A stretch of DNA of 64,000 nucleotides, taken from the NCBI GenBank assembly GCA_030447415.1, contig JAUJOZ010000009.1, positions 62,001 to 126,000 of the forward strand. Direction: 5' to 3'. Source of the DNA: Thermomicrobiales bacterium (lineage in GTDB: Bacteria > Chloroflexota > Chloroflexia > Thermomicrobiales > UBA6265). The notes beneath the pieces were generated by a model. It was not told where the DNA came from, did no database searches, and saw only the letters and a program-made list of their open reading frames with translations. The first letter of the stretch is position 1; the number at the start of each line of letters is the position of its first letter. Positions 48,148 through 56,883 of the stretch are shown piece after piece. The translations under genes and the position numbers were made by a program.

Positions 48148-48504
48148 TCAGGCTCGCCGGCCGGACGCCTGCTCGTCGCCGCCCGGACTCCCCTCGCCGA
48201 TCCGCGAACCCTCCGCAGAGAGCCGCGACCCAGGTGTCGAATCAGCCTCGCCGGGCACTGAGGACACCGCCGGACCTGGTCGCGAGGTGGGGGCTGACGC
48301 GGATTGAGGACCCATCAACTTCGCCCAGCGTCGGGCGCGGTTGCCCCGCCGCCAGAGCCACCCTAACCCGCGAAGCAACGCGACGGCGCGCACCGGTCTC
48401 CACCCGCCGTGCCCGACGCCGCGACCCCACGGGTTGGACCGCTCAAGCTCCCGCCACCCCCCCGGCCACGGCGCAACCGGTGCCCATCCCGCGACGTGGT
48501 GCAT
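48148..48504 (-). CDS. Hypothetical protein (118 aa)
   Basis: Starts MHHVAGWAPVAPWPGGWREL with GCAGGAGGG directly upstream, a good ribosome binding site. It has a Trp/Arg-rich first half (VALLRGLGWLWRRGNRARRW) and a Ser/Pro/Gly-rich second half. It lies 121 bases after the DUF2207 gene on the same strand, so it could be transcribed with it. No known family. Confidence 0.4.
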   Translation of the reverse strand: MHHVAGWAPVAPWPGGWRELERSNPWGRGVGHGGWRPVRAVALLRGLGWLWRRGNRARRWAKLMGPQSASAPTSRPGPAVSSVPGEADSTPGSRLSAEGSRIGEGSPGGDEQASGRRA

Positions 48505-48625
48505 CGACCCTCCTGCCCGCAACCGTTGGTCGATTCGTTGTCCCCGCCGGCGCCGTGGCGGCTTCGGAGACGTGAGGACGCCGGGGGGCCGCGCCGCGAA
48601 GGCGGGACGGCGGCCAGTCGATGCC

Positions 48626-50743
48626 CTAGTGGAAGCCGCCCCCGCCGCCACCGGATGACCCGCCGGAGCGACCGCCACCACCAAATCCGCCACCGCCACC
48701 CCAGCCACCGCCGCGCCTACCGCCGGAGAACCCACCGAACACGTCGGCGGCGGTGTTGAGCATATCGAACAAGCTGTCGCTGCTGCCCTGTAGGCTGCGT
48801 CCGGCGCGGTCACTGGTGTCCTGCAGGTCGGGCAAGCCGGGGAAGTCGAACCCGCCACCGTCGCCCCCACCGTCGCCGCCGGAGCGGCGCTCTCCTCCAC
48901 CCCAGCCACCGCCCCACCCGCCCCCGGTCGGAATCAGAACCGTGCCGCCTCCGTACCCGCGCCGCCGGCGTGGGTAGCCCGGATGCGGATCGAGATCGAA
49001 GATCTCGCCGCCGAAGCCGCCGCCAGAGCCGCCGCCTCCGTACCAGGCGGGCACGGGGGCTTGGACGCTGGCGAACTTCCGCACCCAGTCCCGCTCCAAG
49101 CCGAAGGCAATGGCGTACGGCAGGTACTTGTCGAAGATGTCCTTCGCCTCGTCGAGCCGCTCGTACCGCTCGATCGAGTCGAGGTACTTGCGGAACGCGC
49201 GCCACTTCGCGGCCGCTTCCGCCCCCGCCGGGGTCTTCCGTGGCATGGCGGCGCTGAGCCGGGTGAGCAGCAGCGCGAGACTGGCGACGACGACGATCGG
49301 GAGCCAGACGAACGGTGCCACATCGGCGACCATGCCGGCGCCGACGCAGCCGCCGATCACGACGAGCACCAGCGCGACGGTACCGAAGGTCCGCCAGCGC
49401 GAGCGCGTCACCTCCGGCGAGCGCGGGAAGTAGCCGCGCCGCACCAGCTCGGCGTAGAGGTGCTCCTTGAGCGCGGGCTTGACGGCCTCGAAGTTCCCCT
49501 TCGCCTCGCTCAGCCGTGTCTTCGTCCCTTCTCGCAGGTCGGCGCCGAAGAGGGCGCGCAGCAGGTCGGCCTCGAACGGCGCCACCTGGGGATTGTCCTG
49601 CAGCAGGGTTAGGGCAAAGTCGTGCCCGCCGCCAAAGCCGAAAACCCCCTCGGTCGCGGTCTCCTCAATCTTGATCACCCCCCGGTGCCCGAGATCAACG
49701 AGCGTGGCGACCACGTCCGGCTCGTCGGCGCGCTCGTCGAGCAGCGTGCCGGCGGCCCCAGGGGCCAGGTCGTCCGGCGGCTGGGGAATGAAGTCGGCAA
49801 CCAGCCCGGTGTGCGGGTCTCGACCGCGGGTGTACCAGAGCCCGTACACGCCGAGCCCCCCGCCGATAGCCAGCAGCAAGCCGGCGCCGAGGAACATGAC
49901 GTTGAGGACGGCACCGCGCGCTTCGGTCTCCTCTTCGCGCCGCCGCCGTTCGTCGTCGGTCCGCTGCCAGGCGGGGACCTCCGCCTGAACGAGCGGCGGG
50001 AACTGGAGGCGAGCCTCAAAGGCCTCGCCCGCGGTCAGGTCGCTCGCCTCCCACGTCCAGACACGCCCGTCGCTCGTGTGATCCTCCGGCTCGCCCGGCG
50101 CAACCACGGTCTGCGCCACGTCGACGGCCTCGGGGAGCTGCAACTTCAGCGTCGCTTCCCGAACCGGCGCCACCGCCGTCAACTCTTCGCCGAAGGCGGT
50201 CCACCAGATCTGCTGATTGGGCGGGTCGTTGTCCAGGTAGATCCGCAACGCCCCAATCACGTCATACTCGACCAGGAAGGTCCGGGTTTCGGAGATGGCG
50301 GGCTCGAAACCCCATTCGACCCGCAGGTGCGAGGTCGTTCGTTGGACCGTGTAGGTATTCGGGTCTTCGTCGTAGCGTGCCGCCGGGACCGGCTCATAGC
50401 GACGCGGTCCGCCGGCCGCCTCCTCGCTCACCCGGACATTGCCGATGTCGTCCGTCCGGGCCAGCGGAATCTCGCGAAACCCACCCCGGAAGGGGCCGCC
50501 TTCGAAGTCGATCTGCTGCCGCTCGGTGACGTGGTACGAGCCGTCCTCGCGCAGGTCGAGCGTCACGTCAAAGCGCGCCCACTCGACCGCCTTCATCTGG
50601 GCGGCCGCGTGCTGGGGCGTCGCCAGCAGGGCGGGCAGGATGGCCGCGGCTAGAACGAGCAGAATCGTCAGCCGCGGGACACGCCGAGCAGGGGGGAGTC
50701 CAATTCGGCGCCCCTGACGCAATTGCTCGTTCCTCGATACCAT
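48626..50743 (-). CDS. DUF2207-domain membrane protein
   Basis: About 705 residues. It has a signal/anchor segment (LTILLVLAAAILPALLA), then the extracellular DUF2207 domain (FDVTLDLREDGSYHVTERQQ, PFRGGFREIPLARTD, PPNQQIWWTAFGEEL), a membrane helix (VLNVMFLGAGLLLAIGGGLG), a cytosolic region (DEPDVVATLVDLGHRGVIKI) and a second helix pair (TFGTVALVLVVIGGCVGAGM and following). The conserved AAAKWRAFRKYLDSIERYER...YLPYAIAFGLERDWVRKF block comes next, and the end is Gly-rich with many GGGWGGG repeats. It matches the YciQ-like family, function unknown. ATG 50743 follows GAGGG by about 10 bases. Confidence 0.88.
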   Translation of the reverse strand: MVSRNEQLRQGRRIGLPPARRVPRLTILLVLAAAILPALLATPQHAAAQMKAVEWARFDVTLDLREDGSYHVTERQQIDFEGGPFRGGFREIPLARTDDIGNVRVSEEAAGGPRRYEPVPAARYDEDPNTYTVQRTTSHLRVEWGFEPAISETRTFLVEYDVIGALRIYLDNDPPNQQIWWTAFGEELTAVAPVREATLKLQLPEAVDVAQTVVAPGEPEDHTSDGRVWTWEASDLTAGEAFEARLQFPPLVQAEVPAWQRTDDERRRREEETEARGAVLNVMFLGAGLLLAIGGGLGVYGLWYTRGRDPHTGLVADFIPQPPDDLAPGAAGTLLDERADEPDVVATLVDLGHRGVIKIEETATEGVFGFGGGHDFALTLLQDNPQVAPFEADLLRALFGADLREGTKTRLSEAKGNFEAVKPALKEHLYAELVRRGYFPRSPEVTRSRWRTFGTVALVLVVIGGCVGAGMVADVAPFVWLPIVVVASLALLLTRLSAAMPRKTPAGAEAAAKWRAFRKYLDSIERYERLDEAKDIFDKYLPYAIAFGLERDWVRKFASVQAPVPAWYGGGGSGGGFGGEIFDLDPHPGYPRRRRGYGGGTVLIPTGGGWGGGWGGGERRSGGDGGGDGGGFDFPGLPDLQDTSDRAGRSLQGSSDSLFDMLNTAADVFGGFSGGRRGGGWGGGGGFGGGGRSGGSSGGGGGGFH

Positions 50744-50822
50744 CGACCGCTGTCCCTCTCGCACCATCACCGACCATTCACCCCAATCGTGCATACCCCG
50801 TGCCGCGGGGCCGGGTCTCCCC

Positions 50823-51176
50823 TCAGCGTACCGCGACGCCCGCCTGCGGGGCGCCGACGAAGCGATGGAGCGAGTTGAACAACCAGTTCACTGACAAACG
50901 GCCGCCTCGATCCTTCCAGCTGACGACGATCTCCAACCGGGTTGCGTCCGGGACAGGAGTCGTGATGATGGTCGTTGTCTGGTCCCGGCCCGCCAGCGCC
51001 AGGTAAAGCAAACCCGGCACCAGGCCGAAGAGGAACAGCAGAAGCGCCGTCGTCACCTCCGGCTGCGTCCGGCGCCTGAACACCAGGACGTCGCTATCGC
51101 TGCCAAGTCGGGTCCAGCCAGCCGCCGCGTAGACACGCGTTGCGTGCCGCTGGATCTCTACCGGCGGCAGTGGCAC
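50823..51176 (-). CDS. Small membrane protein (117 aa)
   Basis: Starts GTG 51176 (VPLPPVEIQRHATRVYAAAG) with GGAG 7 bases upstream. It has a soluble N-terminal about 45 residues, a hydrophobic helix TTALLLFLFGLVPGLLYLAL and a C-terminal beta-rich part (DATRLEIVVSWKDRGG). Its 5' end overlaps the 3' end of the upstream small membrane gene by 19 bases in another frame. No family recognised; it is upstream of the DUF2207 gene on the same strand. Confidence 0.65.
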   Translation of the reverse strand: MPLPPVEIQRHATRVYAAAGWTRLGSDSDVLVFRRRTQPEVTTALLLFLFGLVPGLLYLALAGRDQTTTIITTPVPDATRLEIVVSWKDRGGRLSVNWLFNSLHRFVGAPQAGVAVR

Positions 51177-51382
51177 CCACTGCTCCAGACGATACGATCT
51201 ACCCCTTCCACCATCGCCACGGCGACGAACCCTACCGCCGCTAGGAGCAGCGGGAGCAGCAGCCACGCCACCAACCCCGGTTCCGTCTCCGGCTCACTCC
51301 GCACCGCGCCAAGCGCCACGATCGCGAGGCCGGCGCCAACGCTGACCGCAGCTCCCCATACTGCCCGCTCCAGGTCTCGCAT
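51158..51382 (-). CDS. Small membrane protein (74 aa)
   Basis: MRDLERAVWGAAVSVGAGLA with two hydrophobic helices (AAVSVGAGLAIVALGAV and GLVAWLLLPLLLAAVGFVAV) separated by a short acidic loop. It overlaps the next gene by 19 bases, a sign of coupled translation. Unknown function. Confidence 0.55.
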   Translation of the reverse strand: MRDLERAVWGAAVSVGAGLAIVALGAVRSEPETEPGLVAWLLLPLLLAAVGFVAVAMVEGVDRIVWSSGCHCRR

Positions 51383-51507
51383 CGCCGTCGCCTCCGTCGA
51401 TCGGATCGCTGACCCGGCCCGCGTTGGGTACTCTACGCCAGCCGCTGCTTCCCAGATGTATGGCGCGCAGCCGGTCGATTTCGAGACCGGCTAACCCTCC
51501 GGATCCC

Positions 51508-51513
51508 TATGCT
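51508..51513 (+). promoter_or_regulatory. -10 box giving a near-leaderless fur-family mRNA
   Basis: TATGCT ends 11 bases before the ATG at 51525, so the transcript would begin within a few bases of the start codon. No good -35. Confidence 0.4.
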
Positions 51514-51524
51514 ACCCTTGGGTC

Positions 51525-52025
51525 ATGGACGCCCACCCGGTCCTCCCTAACCCGAGCCCGCCAACCGCTACCGACGTCATGGCCGTCCTCGCCGAGCACG
51601 GCTACCGGATGACGGCGCCACGGCGGGCCGTCCTCGCCGCCGTCCTCGGTCGGAGCCGGCCATTCACCGCCGAGCAGATCGTCACCGAGGTCCAGACGGC
51701 CAACCTCGAGACCGGCCGCTCGACCGTCTACCGGACGCTGGAGATTCTCGCCTCAGTCGACGTCCTCACCCGGTTCCTCCAGGCCGACGGCCACCCCGCC
51801 TACATCGTCGGCGTCCCGGGACACCGCCATCACCTGGTCTGCTCCGACTGCGGCGCCGTCGTCGCCTTCACCCGCTGCCCGGTCGACGATCTCGTCCGCG
51901 ACCTGACGCGGGACACCGACTTCGCCATCCACGGGCATCTGCTCGAGGTCTTTGGCGTCTGCCCCGACTGCCGCGACGAGCCGGTCTCAGGCATGCCCGA
52001 GGAGAGGCTCGTCCAGGCGCGTTAG
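51525..52025 (+). CDS. Fur-family metal-responsive repressor (Zur-like)
   Basis: A 166-residue dimeric repressor. The N-terminal winged helix (AVLAEHGYRMTAPRRAVLAA, TAEQIVTEVQ, GRSTVYRTLEILASVDVLTR) is followed by the dimerisation and metal domain HRHHLVCSDCGAVVAF and the C-terminal CPDC, which with the first CxxC forms the structural zinc site. Placed directly ahead of a metal ABC transporter, it most likely senses zinc or manganese (inference from context). The ATG at 51525 lies 11 bases after a -10 box, suggesting a leaderless message. Confidence 0.93.
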   Translation: MDAHPVLPNPSPPTATDVMAVLAEHGYRMTAPRRAVLAAVLGRSRPFTAEQIVTEVQTANLETGRSTVYRTLEILASVDVLTRFLQADGHPAYIVGVPGHRHHLVCSDCGAVVAFTRCPVDDLVRDLTRDTDFAIHGHLLEVFGVCPDCRDEPVSGMPEERLVQAR

Positions 52026-52050
52026 TGCGCACCAGCGACCGCAGCTTTCT

Positions 52051-52069
52051 ATTGACACGTTGTCTCAAT
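52051..52069. promoter_or_regulatory. Candidate Fur/Zur operator
   Basis: ATTGACACGTTGTCTCAAT is a 19-base imperfect palindrome (ATTGA/TCAAT outer arms and an inner ACG/TGT-type pairing) covering the -35 and half the spacer of the transporter promoter, immediately downstream of the Fur-family gene. Confidence 0.5.
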
Positions 52070-52080
52070 ACGAGTACGCT
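52052..52080 (+). promoter_or_regulatory. Promoter of the metal ABC transporter operon
   Basis: TTGACA (52052-52057), 17-base spacer, TACGCT (52075-52080). It drives the gene at 52158 with a leader of about 70 bases. Confidence 0.7.
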
Positions 52081-52157
52081 GCGGCCGTCCCTTCCGGTCG
52101 GTGGCGAGGGACGATGCGTCGTCAAGCCGACCAGCGGTACCTCGAAAGCGGTTAAGC

Positions 52158-53249
52158 ATGGTGCGCGCGGAGCGCAGTCGCCGAGAACGCACGGGCACTC
52201 AGCCGGTGGCGTGGCTCCTTGTCGTCGCGCTCGCGACCGTCCTCCTGCTGGGCACCGTGGCCGCTCAGGAGAACCCCCCGACGCCGCATGGTACCGCCCC
52301 GGCCGGCGCGGCGGCGATTGCGCTCCTGGTCACGCCCTCCCCACTGCCAGAGGGCACCCCACGGGTCGAAGGGCCGCTCAGCGTGGTGACGACGACGACG
52401 ATCCTCGCCGATCTGGCGCGGCAGGTCGGCGGACCGCGAGTCGAGGTCCGGTCCCTCCTTCCCATTGACGCCGACGCCCACGACTACGAGCCGGCCCCGG
52501 CCGACGTCGCCGTGGTCGAGGACGCGGCCGTCGTGGTAACGCACGGGCTCGGGCTCGACGCTTGGGCCGACGATCTGATCGCCAACGCCGACATGGACGC
52601 GCCTGTGGTGGTCGCCACCGAGGGCGTACCAACCCTGACGTCCGAGCAGGAGGGGTTCGGTGACGGCGACCCTCACGTCTGGTTCGACCCGACGCGAGTG
52701 GCGACGATGGTCGGCACGATTGCCGCCGCCCTGACGGCGGTCGACCCGGACGGCGCTGGGACCTACGACGCCCGGACCCGCGCCTACCAGCAGCAACTGA
52801 CGGCGCTCGACACCACGATCAAGACCGCCATCGAGACGATCCCGCCGGAGCGGCGCAAGCTCGTCACCAATCACGAGGCGTTGGCCTACTACGCCGACCG
52901 GTACGGGCTCACGATCGTCGGCACGGTGATCCCCGGCCTCGACACGACCGCCGAGCCGTCGGCCGAGGAGATCGACGAACTACTCGACGCGATCGAGCGC
53001 GAAGCGGTACCGGCCATCTTTGCCGAAGCGTCGGCCAACCCGGAGCTGGCGCGGGAGCTTGCCGACCAGGCCGGCGTCGCGCTCGTTCCAGACCTGCGCA
53101 CGGAGAGCCTCGGCGACTCCGGCTCGGGTGCCGAGACCTACCTCGGTCTGATGCGCACCAACACCGTGCTGATCGTCGAAGCGCTGACGGGGTTGAGGAG
53201 TCGAGAAGATGCTCGCTGGGTGGCGGTTGCTGGCGACGGGCCGTCGTAG
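52158..53249 (+). CDS. Metal ABC transporter substrate-binding protein (ZnuA/cluster A-I type)
   Basis: A 363-residue exported binding protein. The signal segment is VAWLLVVALATVLLLGTVAA, and the mature part holds cluster A-I motifs: SVVTTTTILADLARQVGG, DADAHDYEPAPADV (first His), DPHVWFDPTRV (second His), LVTNHEALAYYADRYGL (third His) and FAEASANPELAREL (acidic ligand region). Zinc or manganese is the expected cargo; motifs do not decide. There is no His-rich loop. ATG 52158 is used; the ATP-binding gene starts 9 bases after the stop. Confidence 0.92.
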   Translation: MVRAERSRRERTGTQPVAWLLVVALATVLLLGTVAAQENPPTPHGTAPAGAAAIALLVTPSPLPEGTPRVEGPLSVVTTTTILADLARQVGGPRVEVRSLLPIDADAHDYEPAPADVAVVEDAAVVVTHGLGLDAWADDLIANADMDAPVVVATEGVPTLTSEQEGFGDGDPHVWFDPTRVATMVGTIAAALTAVDPDGAGTYDARTRAYQQQLTALDTTIKTAIETIPPERRKLVTNHEALAYYADRYGLTIVGTVIPGLDTTAEPSAEEIDELLDAIEREAVPAIFAEASANPELARELADQAGVALVPDLRTESLGDSGSGAETYLGLMRTNTVLIVEALTGLRSREDARWVAVAGDGPS

Positions 53250-53258
53250 GGGCGTGGG

Positions 53259-54098
53259 ATGCCTCGCCCGATGACCGACGGTGACGTCGCGGTGATGACC
53301 GGCGCAACGCAGCCGTCGCCCCTTTCTTCTCCTCGACTGCTTGTCTCTTCGACGCCTCGACTCGTCACCGAGGGGCTCAGCGTCCACTTCGGCCCGCGCT
53401 CGGCGCTGGACGCGATCGACGCCCGCTTCGGCCCAGCGGAAACCGTCAGCCTGCTCGGACCCAATGGGGCGGGCAAGAGTACGCTGCTCAAGGCACTGGC
53501 CGGCGTGCTGCCGCCAACGCACGGGGTCGTGCGGCTGGACGGCACCCCGGTCCGGCGCCCGAGTCCCGCCGTCGTCTACGTGCCGCAGCGCACCGGGGTC
53601 GACTGGACCTTTCCCGTCAGCGTGCTCGACGTAGCGCTGATGGGGCGCGCCGCGCGCCGCTCCCGACTCACGCCCTTCGCCGCACGGGACCGGGCGGACG
53701 CACTGGCGGCGCTGGAGCGGGTCGGCATGCGCCGCTTCGCCGATGTCCAGATCGGCCAGCTTTCCGGCGGCCAGCAGCAGCGGGTCTTCCTGGCGCGGGC
53801 GCTGGTGCAGGACGGAGACGTCTATCTTCTCGACGAGCCGTTCGCCGGCGTCGACGTCCCGACCCAGGAGCTGCTCGTGGCCATCTTCGGCCGGCTGCGC
53901 GACGCGGGCAAGACGATCGTCTACGCGACGCACGATCTCCTCCAGGCGGCTGTCTCTTCCGATCGGGTGCTTCTCCTCAATCGCCGGCTGATCGCCGCCG
54001 GTCCCCCGCGGGACGTCATGACCGCGCCGAATCTGCGCGCGACGTTCGGCGGGGAGGCGGTGATCATCCAGGATGACGCGATGGGAGGCCCGCCGTGA
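53259..54098 (+). CDS. Metal ABC transporter ATP-binding protein
   Basis: 279 residues. Walker A is GPNGAGKSTLLKALAG, the Q-loop YVPQRTGVDWTFPVSV (the usual form in zinc/manganese ATPases), the signature LSGGQQQRVFLARAL and Walker B YLLDEPFAGVD, followed by the YATHDL His-loop. The first about 30 residues are not family-like, so a later start is possible. The stop overlaps the permease start (GTGA). Confidence 0.94.
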   Translation: MPRPMTDGDVAVMTGATQPSPLSSPRLLVSSTPRLVTEGLSVHFGPRSALDAIDARFGPAETVSLLGPNGAGKSTLLKALAGVLPPTHGVVRLDGTPVRRPSPAVVYVPQRTGVDWTFPVSVLDVALMGRAARRSRLTPFAARDRADALAALERVGMRRFADVQIGQLSGGQQQRVFLARALVQDGDVYLLDEPFAGVDVPTQELLVAIFGRLRDAGKTIVYATHDLLQAAVSSDRVLLLNRRLIAAGPPRDVMTAPNLRATFGGEAVIIQDDAMGGPP

Positions 54099-54985
54099 CG
54101 TCCTGGCTGCTTGATCCGTTGAGCCGGGCCTACATGCAGCACGCCTTCGCCGCCATCGTGCTGGTCGGCGTCATCTGCGGCGTGATCGGAGTCTTCGTCA
54201 CGCTGCGGGGGCTCGCGTTCATGGGGGACGCGCTCGCCCACGCCATCTTCCCGGGCGTCGTCCTTGCCTTCGTCCTCGGCGGCAGCGTCCTCGTCGGCGC
54301 GCTGATCGCGGCGCTCCTGGTGTCGGTTGGAGTCGGAGCGATTGGCCAGGGGGGGCGCCTGTCCAACGACACGGCGATCGGTGTCCTCTTTGCCGGCGCC
54401 TTCGCCTTGGGCATTGCCATCATCTCCGCCCAGCGGACCTACGCACGGGACCTGACGAGCTTCCTGATTGGTTCCATCCTGGGCGTCTCGCGGACGGACC
54501 TGGTCCTGACGGCCGCCGTCGGCCTCGGCGTGCTCACGACGATCCTGCTCTTCCGACGGGAGTTGACGCTGGTCGCCTTCGACCGCACCTTCGCCCAGGC
54601 CAACGGCTTTAGCCTGTGGGTCTACGATCAGCTCTTCCTTATCCTCCTGTCGCTGACGATCGTGGTGTCGTTGCAGACAGTCGGCAACGTCCTGGTCCTG
54701 GCGATGCTGGTCACCCCCGCCGCGACCGCCCGCCTCCTGACCGACCGCCTGCGGACGATGGCGCTGCTCGCCGCGCTGATCGGGGCGAGCGCGGGGGTCA
54801 TCGGCCTCTACCTGTCGTACCACGCCGGGCTCGCCTCCGGCGCCAGCGTCGTCCTCGTCGCGACCGTTCTCTTCGGCGCGATCTATCTCTTCGCGCCGCG
54901 CACCGGCGTCGTCACCGTCCGCCTCGGTCGCCGGCTCCACTTCGGCCACCCCGAGCGGGATGTCTTTCCCACCGACCCCGGTTAG
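54095..54985 (+). CDS. Metal ABC transporter permease (ZnuB/MntB family)
   Basis: 296 residues with about eight membrane helices. It has the family's FVTLRGLAFMGDALAHAIFP near the first cytoplasmic loop, DTAIGVLFAGAFALGI, and NVLVLAMLVTPAATARLLTD with the Pro typical of cluster-9 permeases. It begins GTG 54095, overlapping the ATPase gene by 4 bases. It completes a binding protein-ATPase-permease operon next to a Fur-family gene. Confidence 0.94.
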   Translation: MTSWLLDPLSRAYMQHAFAAIVLVGVICGVIGVFVTLRGLAFMGDALAHAIFPGVVLAFVLGGSVLVGALIAALLVSVGVGAIGQGGRLSNDTAIGVLFAGAFALGIAIISAQRTYARDLTSFLIGSILGVSRTDLVLTAAVGLGVLTTILLFRRELTLVAFDRTFAQANGFSLWVYDQLFLILLSLTIVVSLQTVGNVLVLAMLVTPAATARLLTDRLRTMALLAALIGASAGVIGLYLSYHAGLASGASVVLVATVLFGAIYLFAPRTGVVTVRLGRRLHFGHPERDVFPTDPG

Positions 54986-55241
54986 GGGTGTGCCATACTC
55001 GCCGCGAGACTTGGGGCCCGGGCCACCGCTGTCCAATCGCGACCCGGTCACCGTTGTGCGCCTCCGGCTGCCGCTCGTCGAATGATGGACCACGTCGGCG
55101 CCGTCCACGACGCGCTCCTGGAGCGCCGTGACCCGGCCGCGGTCGACAGGTACGATCCTCTCTGCGACCGGTTTGCCAAGCGCCAACGGCTTGAGTCGTG
55201 ACACCGCTCTCCCGCGCGGAGCCACCCGAGGAGCAAACATC

Positions 55242-55940
55242 GTGACGATCGGTGACTTGAACCCTGCCGTCCGCTTGCTCTCGATTCAGGTGGGCCTACC
55301 GCAGCGACTGGGTGGGACCGGTCCCTCGGGCGCGACGGATCGGCCGTGGCGGAGCGGCTACGTCAAGGAGCCGGTGGCCGGTTCGGTTTGGCTCGGGCGG
55401 ACGAACCTGGTGGGCGACGGACAGGGGAACCTGAAGGTCCATGGCGGCCCTGAGCAGGCAGTACTCGCCTACGCGGCCGCTCACTATCCGCGCTGGCGGG
55501 GGGAGCTTGGGCGCCCCGATTTCCCGCACGGCGCGTTCGCCGAGAACTTCACCGTCGCGGGACTGGACGAGGAAACCGTCTGCATCGGCGACACGTTCGC
55601 CGTCGGTGACACCGAGATCCAGGTGTCGCAGCCGCGCCAGCCGTGCGCGAACATCTCCCGTCGCTGGGGGATCGCGGATCTCACAGCGCGGGTGCAGGCG
55701 ACCGGCCGCACCGGCTGGTACTTGCGTGTCCTCAAGGAAGGGAACGTTGCCTCGGGCCTCCCCGTCGTGCTGCTCGACCGTCCCTGCCCGGACTGGACGA
55801 TCGCCCGTACCCACCGCGTGATGCAGGGGCGGCGGCGTGACCGCGGAGCGGCCGCCGAGCTGGCCGCCTGCCCGTTCCTCTCGCCCCGCTGGCGCGCGGT
55901 GCTGGCCGAGGCGGTGGCACCAGAGAAGACCGAACCATGA
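55242..55940 (+). CDS. MOSC-domain protein (YiiM-like)
   Basis: A 232-residue molybdenum-cofactor sulfurase C-terminal domain protein. KVHGGPEQAVLAYAAAHYPR, FAENFTVAGLDEETVCIGD and SQPRQPCANISRRW (the active Cys) match the YiiM branch, which protects against N-hydroxylated bases with molybdenum cofactor bound. A C-terminal helical part follows. GTG 55242 is chosen over earlier in-frame codons because GAGGAG precedes it by 8 bases. Confidence 0.9.
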   Translation: MTIGDLNPAVRLLSIQVGLPQRLGGTGPSGATDRPWRSGYVKEPVAGSVWLGRTNLVGDGQGNLKVHGGPEQAVLAYAAAHYPRWRGELGRPDFPHGAFAENFTVAGLDEETVCIGDTFAVGDTEIQVSQPRQPCANISRRWGIADLTARVQATGRTGWYLRVLKEGNVASGLPVVLLDRPCPDWTIARTHRVMQGRRRDRGAAAELAACPFLSPRWRAVLAEAVAPEKTEP

Positions 55941-56087
55941 GGGGAGCCGGCTGCCACGCCTCGCGGATCGTCCGCTACAGACCCTCCCGGCAGGGTAAAG
56001 CGCGTATCCGGACGCCGCTGGTACGCCGCTTGCGCTCGCAGCCGATGGGACTAAGGATCCGGCCTAGACGAGAGGAGAATACGACTG

Positions 56088-56684
56088 ATGGCCGACGATA
56101 AGAACACCAAGACGATCGCCGACTATGTGGGCGACATGGTGGCGCTGGAAGACCACATCGAGGAGGCGCTCGATCGCCAGCTTGAGATGTCGAAGGAGCA
56201 CCCGCTGGCCGGCCCGGCGGTGCAGCGCTTCCACGACATGGTCAAGGCGAACCGTGACACGCTCAAGCAGTACCAGCAGGAGCTGGGCGACACCGCCGGC
56301 AACCCGATCAAGGCCGCAGGCGCGACGGTGCTCGGGGTCGCGGCCGGCATTATCGACAAGATTCGGACCGAGGGCGTCTCCAAGGCGCTACGGGACGACT
56401 ACACCGCCTTCAACCACGCCGCCATCGGCTACACCATGCTCCACACCACGGCTCTGGCCCTTGGCGACCAGCGCACGGCGGACCTGGCCGAGCGTGGCCT
56501 GACCGGCTACGCCAGCGCGGTCCAGGAGATCAACCACATCATTGGCGACGTGGTCGTCTGGGAGCTCCAGAAGGACGACCACCGGCTCGCCAACCCGCAG
56601 GCGGCCTCCCAGAGCCGGGAAACCGTCGACCGCGTGTGGAAGCAGACCGACAAGAGCGGCATGACGCAGCAGTTCAGCGGCTAG
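56088..56684 (+). CDS. Ferritin-like domain protein (DUF892/YciE-like)
   Basis: A 198-residue all-helical protein. The acidic/His first helix (DMVALEDHIEEALDRQLEM), a second helix ending HPLAGPAVQRFHDMVKANRD, a Gly/Ala stretch with TVLGVAAGIIDKI, and helices with NHAAIGYTMLHTTALALGD and GYASAVQEINHIIGDVVVWE form the expected bundle carrying Glu and His for a di-iron site. Relatives are stress-induced. GAGAGGAG precedes the ATG by about 10 bases. A perfect hairpin follows at 56717. Confidence 0.8.
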   Translation: MADDKNTKTIADYVGDMVALEDHIEEALDRQLEMSKEHPLAGPAVQRFHDMVKANRDTLKQYQQELGDTAGNPIKAAGATVLGVAAGIIDKIRTEGVSKALRDDYTAFNHAAIGYTMLHTTALALGDQRTADLAERGLTGYASAVQEINHIIGDVVVWELQKDDHRLANPQAASQSRETVDRVWKQTDKSGMTQQFSG

Positions 56685-56716
56685 GATCGAGGGGCTCGAT
56701 CACATGGAATCCTCTC

Positions 56717-56738
56717 GGGGGCGCCGATCGGCGCCCCC
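56717..56738. terminator. Palindromic terminator after the ferritin-like gene
   Basis: A perfect 22-base palindrome with arms GGGGGCGCCGA and TCGGCGCCCCC, 33 bases after the stop. It has no T-run; it may serve both this gene and the converging L,D-transpeptidase gene. Confidence 0.7.
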
Positions 56739-56883
56739 GGGGCATGTCCGCCGCCCCCGCCGCGCGGCCCCCGCGCGCCTCTCCCGGGGACCCCCGCGAT
56801 TGCTCACCTTCCCAGAGCGACCCCTTCCCGAAGCCGGTCGAACGCTCTGCCGGGACTTCCTTCTGCCGACCGATTGCTGGGGC

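Noticed and set aside
48505..48909. Upstream part of a long minus-strand frame opposite the DUF2207 Gly-rich tail
   Set aside because: Overlaps the repeat-coding 3' end of the DUF2207 gene and is its shadow; only the part from 48504 has a ribosome binding site.
49622..50653. Long plus-strand frame opposite the DUF2207 gene
   Set aside because: Antisense shadow with no start signal.
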